DNA of 7,013 nt from NCBI GenBank assembly GCA_003242505.1, contig QGUP01000103.1:1-7013 (forward strand), written 5' to 3'. Source of the stretch: Bacillota bacterium (lineage in GTDB: Bacteria; Bacillota; Sulfobacillia; Symbiobacteriales; ZC4RG38). Of the stretch, positions 5,774-7,013 are shown in pieces. Below the pieces are notes generated by a model. That model made no database searches. It was not told the origin of the DNA and worked only from the letters and a program-made list of their open reading frames with translations. The position numbers and the translations under genes were made by a program. Position 1 is the first letter of the stretch. Every line of letters begins with the position of its first letter.

Positions 5774-6664
5774 TCAGCCCGCGTACCGCCGAAGGATCCG
5801 ATCGACCCCGGGGCCGTACCCTTCGCCGAAGAGGGCGAGGTGGACCAGCAGGTAGTAGAGCTGGTAGAGGGGCCGGCGCTCCTCGTACCCCGGGGGCAGG
5901 GGGTACTCCGCCTGGTAGGTGGCGTAGAAGGCCGGGGGGAACCCGCCGAAAAGCTCGGTCATCGCCAGGTCCACCTCCCGGCTGCCGTAGAAGGCCGCCG
6001 GGTCGATGAGCACCGGCTCCCCCGCCGGCCCGACCATCCAGTTGCCGCCCCAGAGGTCGCCGTGGAGGAGGGCGGGGCCCCCCGGGTCCTCCCCCAGCCA
6101 CTCCTCCAGCCGGCCCAGGAGCCGCTCGAGCCGCCGGGCCCGCTCCCCGGCCAGGTGCCCCCGGCGGGCGGCGTGCTCCGCCTGGGTCGCCAGCCGGTGC
6201 CGCCAGCAGGAAGGCCAGTCCGGAAACCAGCCCCCGGGCTGGGGCAGGGCGCCGATGAAGCCGTCCTCCCCCAGGCCGAAGGCCGGCCCCCGGACCCGGT
6301 GCAGCCGGGCGAGCCCCGCCCCCAGGGCCGCCGCGGCCCGGTCCCGGTCCGCCCCCCGGGGCGGCGGCGGCAGCCACTCGAGGAGAAGGAGCGCCGGGTC
6401 CTCTTCCCAGCCCCAGACCCGGGGCACCCGGACCGCCCCGGCTTCCGCCAGGAGCCGGAGCCCCCGGGCCTCCGCGGCGAAAAAGCCCGGGGGCGCCCCC
6501 TCCCGGTACTTGAGGAAGAACTCGCCCCCCTCGGCCACCACGTGGTAGGCCTGGCTGATGTCGCCGCCGGAGACCGGCCGAAGGGACCGCACCCGCCCGG
6601 CCCCGGCCTGGGCCAGCAGCCGCTCCAGGGCGGCCTGCACTTTCTCCGGCAGGCCTGCGACCAT
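5774..6664 (-). CDS. Fructosamine kinase family protein (ketosamine-3-kinase-like)
   Basis: A 296-residue protein with an aminoglycoside-phosphotransferase/kinase-like fold, of the fructosamine kinase (FN3K, YniA-like) family. These enzymes phosphorylate ketosamines (sugar adducts on amines) so that they break down, a protein-deglycation repair step in the cytosol. Visible motifs: GGDIS (33-37, nucleotide loop), FFLKY with K52 as the likely ATP-contacting lysine, E65 as its probable partner, LLLLEWLPP (92-100, hinge), the catalytic loop HGDLWGGNW (201-209, D203 and N208) and the metal-binding IDPA (220-223, D221). The tail GSREVDLAMTELFGGF and PLYQLYYLLVHLALFGEGY is very typical of the family. 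I chose the ATG at 6664 because GGAGGT lies 6 nt before it and the fold begins right after. A GTG at 6721 would add 19 residues without support. Bacterial members vary in substrate, so ribulosamine or other sugar amines are possible. Confidence 0.93.
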   Translation of the reverse strand: MVAGLPEKVQAALERLLAQAGAGRVRSLRPVSGGDISQAYHVVAEGGEFFLKYREGAPPGFFAAEARGLRLLAEAGAVRVPRVWGWEEDPALLLLEWLPPPPRGADRDRAAAALGAGLARLHRVRGPAFGLGEDGFIGALPQPGGWFPDWPSCWRHRLATQAEHAARRGHLAGERARRLERLLGRLEEWLGEDPGGPALLHGDLWGGNWMVGPAGEPVLIDPAAFYGSREVDLAMTELFGGFPPAFYATYQAEYPLPPGYEERRPLYQLYYLLVHLALFGEGYGPGVDRILRRYAG

Positions 6665-6670
6665 CCTTCC

Positions 6671-6676
6671 ACCTCC
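6671..6676 (-). promoter_or_regulatory. Ribosome binding site deciding the start of the fructosamine kinase gene
   Basis: GGAGGT stands 6 nt before the ATG at 6664-6662. The upstream GTG candidate at 6721 has no comparable site, which favours the shorter 296-residue product. Confidence 0.8.
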
Positions 6677-6720
6677 CCACCCCCTGGCACCCGGGACCCG
6701 GCGGGCAGCGGGAAAGCTCA

Positions 6721-6762
6721 CGGAATCAGGGCTTCCATCATCAGGACCCCCGGAATCAGGGC
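6721..6762 (-). repeat. Pair of 12-bp direct repeats between hydrolase and kinase genes
   Basis: The sequence CGGAATCAGGGC (plus strand) occurs at 6721-6732 and again at 6751-6762, exactly 30 bp apart. The second copy overlaps the stop codon of the hydrolase gene. The 91-nt gap holding them has no recognisable promoter or terminator. The spacing of about three helical turns would suit a protein-binding pair, but a local duplication or chance is equally possible. Confidence 0.5.
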
Positions 6763-7013
6763 CGGGGGCCGCTCCCGGCGCCAGGGCGCAGGAGTTCGTC
6801 CAGAAACGGGAAGATCGCCTCCTCCCAGACCCGCCGGGCGGGGAGGAAATGCCCCCGCCCCGGGTAGCACCGGTAGGTACAGGGCTTGCCCAGGGCCTGG
6901 AGCCGCTCCGCGAGCCGCCGGGACTGGCTCTCGGGAATCACCTCGTCCCGGTCGCCGTGGAGGAGCAGCACCGGGCAGGGGATCCGCTCCGCCCGGTAGA
7001 GCGCGGACCGCCG
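6756..7013 (-). CDS. Alpha/beta hydrolase, C-terminal 85 residues (cut by window edge)
   Basis: The frame is open from the right window edge to a TGA at 6758-6756. It reads as the C-terminal end of an alpha/beta hydrolase of the dienelactone-hydrolase or prolyl-oligopeptidase-like type: ALYRAERIPCPVLLLHGDRDEVIP, with the Asp of GDRDEVIP as the probable catalytic acid, and YPGRGHFLP with the catalytic His. A final helix (WEEAIFPFLDELL) and a short Pro/Gly tail follow. The nucleophile elbow (GxSxG) would lie upstream, outside the window, so the substrate cannot be judged. The GTG at 6971 is internal to the fold (inside the beta strand before GD) and is not a true start. It ends 91 nt before the kinase gene on the same strand, and the two may share a transcript. 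Confidence 0.88.
   Translation of the reverse strand, partial: RRSALYRAERIPCPVLLLHGDRDEVIPESQSRRLAERLQALGKPCTYRCYPGRGHFLPARRVWEEAIFPFLDELLRPGAGSGPRP

Noticed and set aside
5754..6680. A 308-codon minus-strand frame overlapping the fructosamine kinase
   Set aside because: It is almost entirely Gly, Pro, Ala and Arg, as expected for an out-of-frame reading of GC-rich coding DNA. The kinase frame has intact catalytic motifs.
6665..6721. A 19-residue N-terminal extension of the kinase from a GTG at 6721
   Set aside because: It has no ribosome site and a Gly/Arg-rich unstructured sequence, whereas GGAGGT lies 6 nt before the ATG at 6664.
1..7013. CRISPR array, transposon, tRNA or rRNA
   Set aside because: No regularly spaced repeats, terminal inverted repeats with a transposase, cloverleaf sequence or rRNA signature was seen on either strand.

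Overview
The window carries a GC-rich stretch (well over 60% G+C by eye) in which every recognisable gene lies on the minus strand. The lineage signal is a high-GC Firmicutes-type bacterium. A PolC-type replicative DNA polymerase, a T-box leader in front of an aminoacyl-tRNA synthetase, and the proS/polC pairing are all Firmicutes traits. Symbiobacterium-, Thermaerobacter- or Limnochorda-like groups would fit the base composition. This placement is inferred, not measured.

Layout in the direction of transcription (right to left). At 7013-6756 is the C-terminal end of an alpha/beta hydrolase. At 6664-5774 is a complete fructosamine-kinase-family protein. At 5735-5706 is a clear sigma-A-type promoter (TTGACA, 18-nt spacer, TATATT), one of the few AT-rich spots in the window. 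From about 5699 to 5410 runs a T-box leader with a CCC proline specifier, the AGGGTGGTACCGCG T-box and a strong intrinsic terminator. It controls proS (5382-3934), which encodes a short archaeal/eukaryal-type prolyl-tRNA synthetase with a C-terminal zinc site. After a 136-nt gap with two GC-rich inverted repeats come a family 2 glycosyltransferase (3797-3153), an MgtC/SapB-type membrane protein with an ACT-like tail (3149-2463) and the first 819 codons of polC (2457-1, running off the left edge). The last three genes are spaced by only 3 and 5 nt and look translationally coupled.

In Bacillus-type genomes proS and polC are direct neighbours (rasP-proS-polC-rimP-nusA). Here the pair is kept, but a glycosyltransferase and an MgtC-like protein sit between them. 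No other promoter is obvious between proS and polC, so the replicative polymerase may be partly under a proline-tRNA-responsive switch. That is the most interesting regulatory question here. I saw no mobile element, CRISPR array, tRNA or rRNA, and no wholly unknown system. The very long open frames on the plus strand are best explained as GC-driven shadows of the minus-strand genes.
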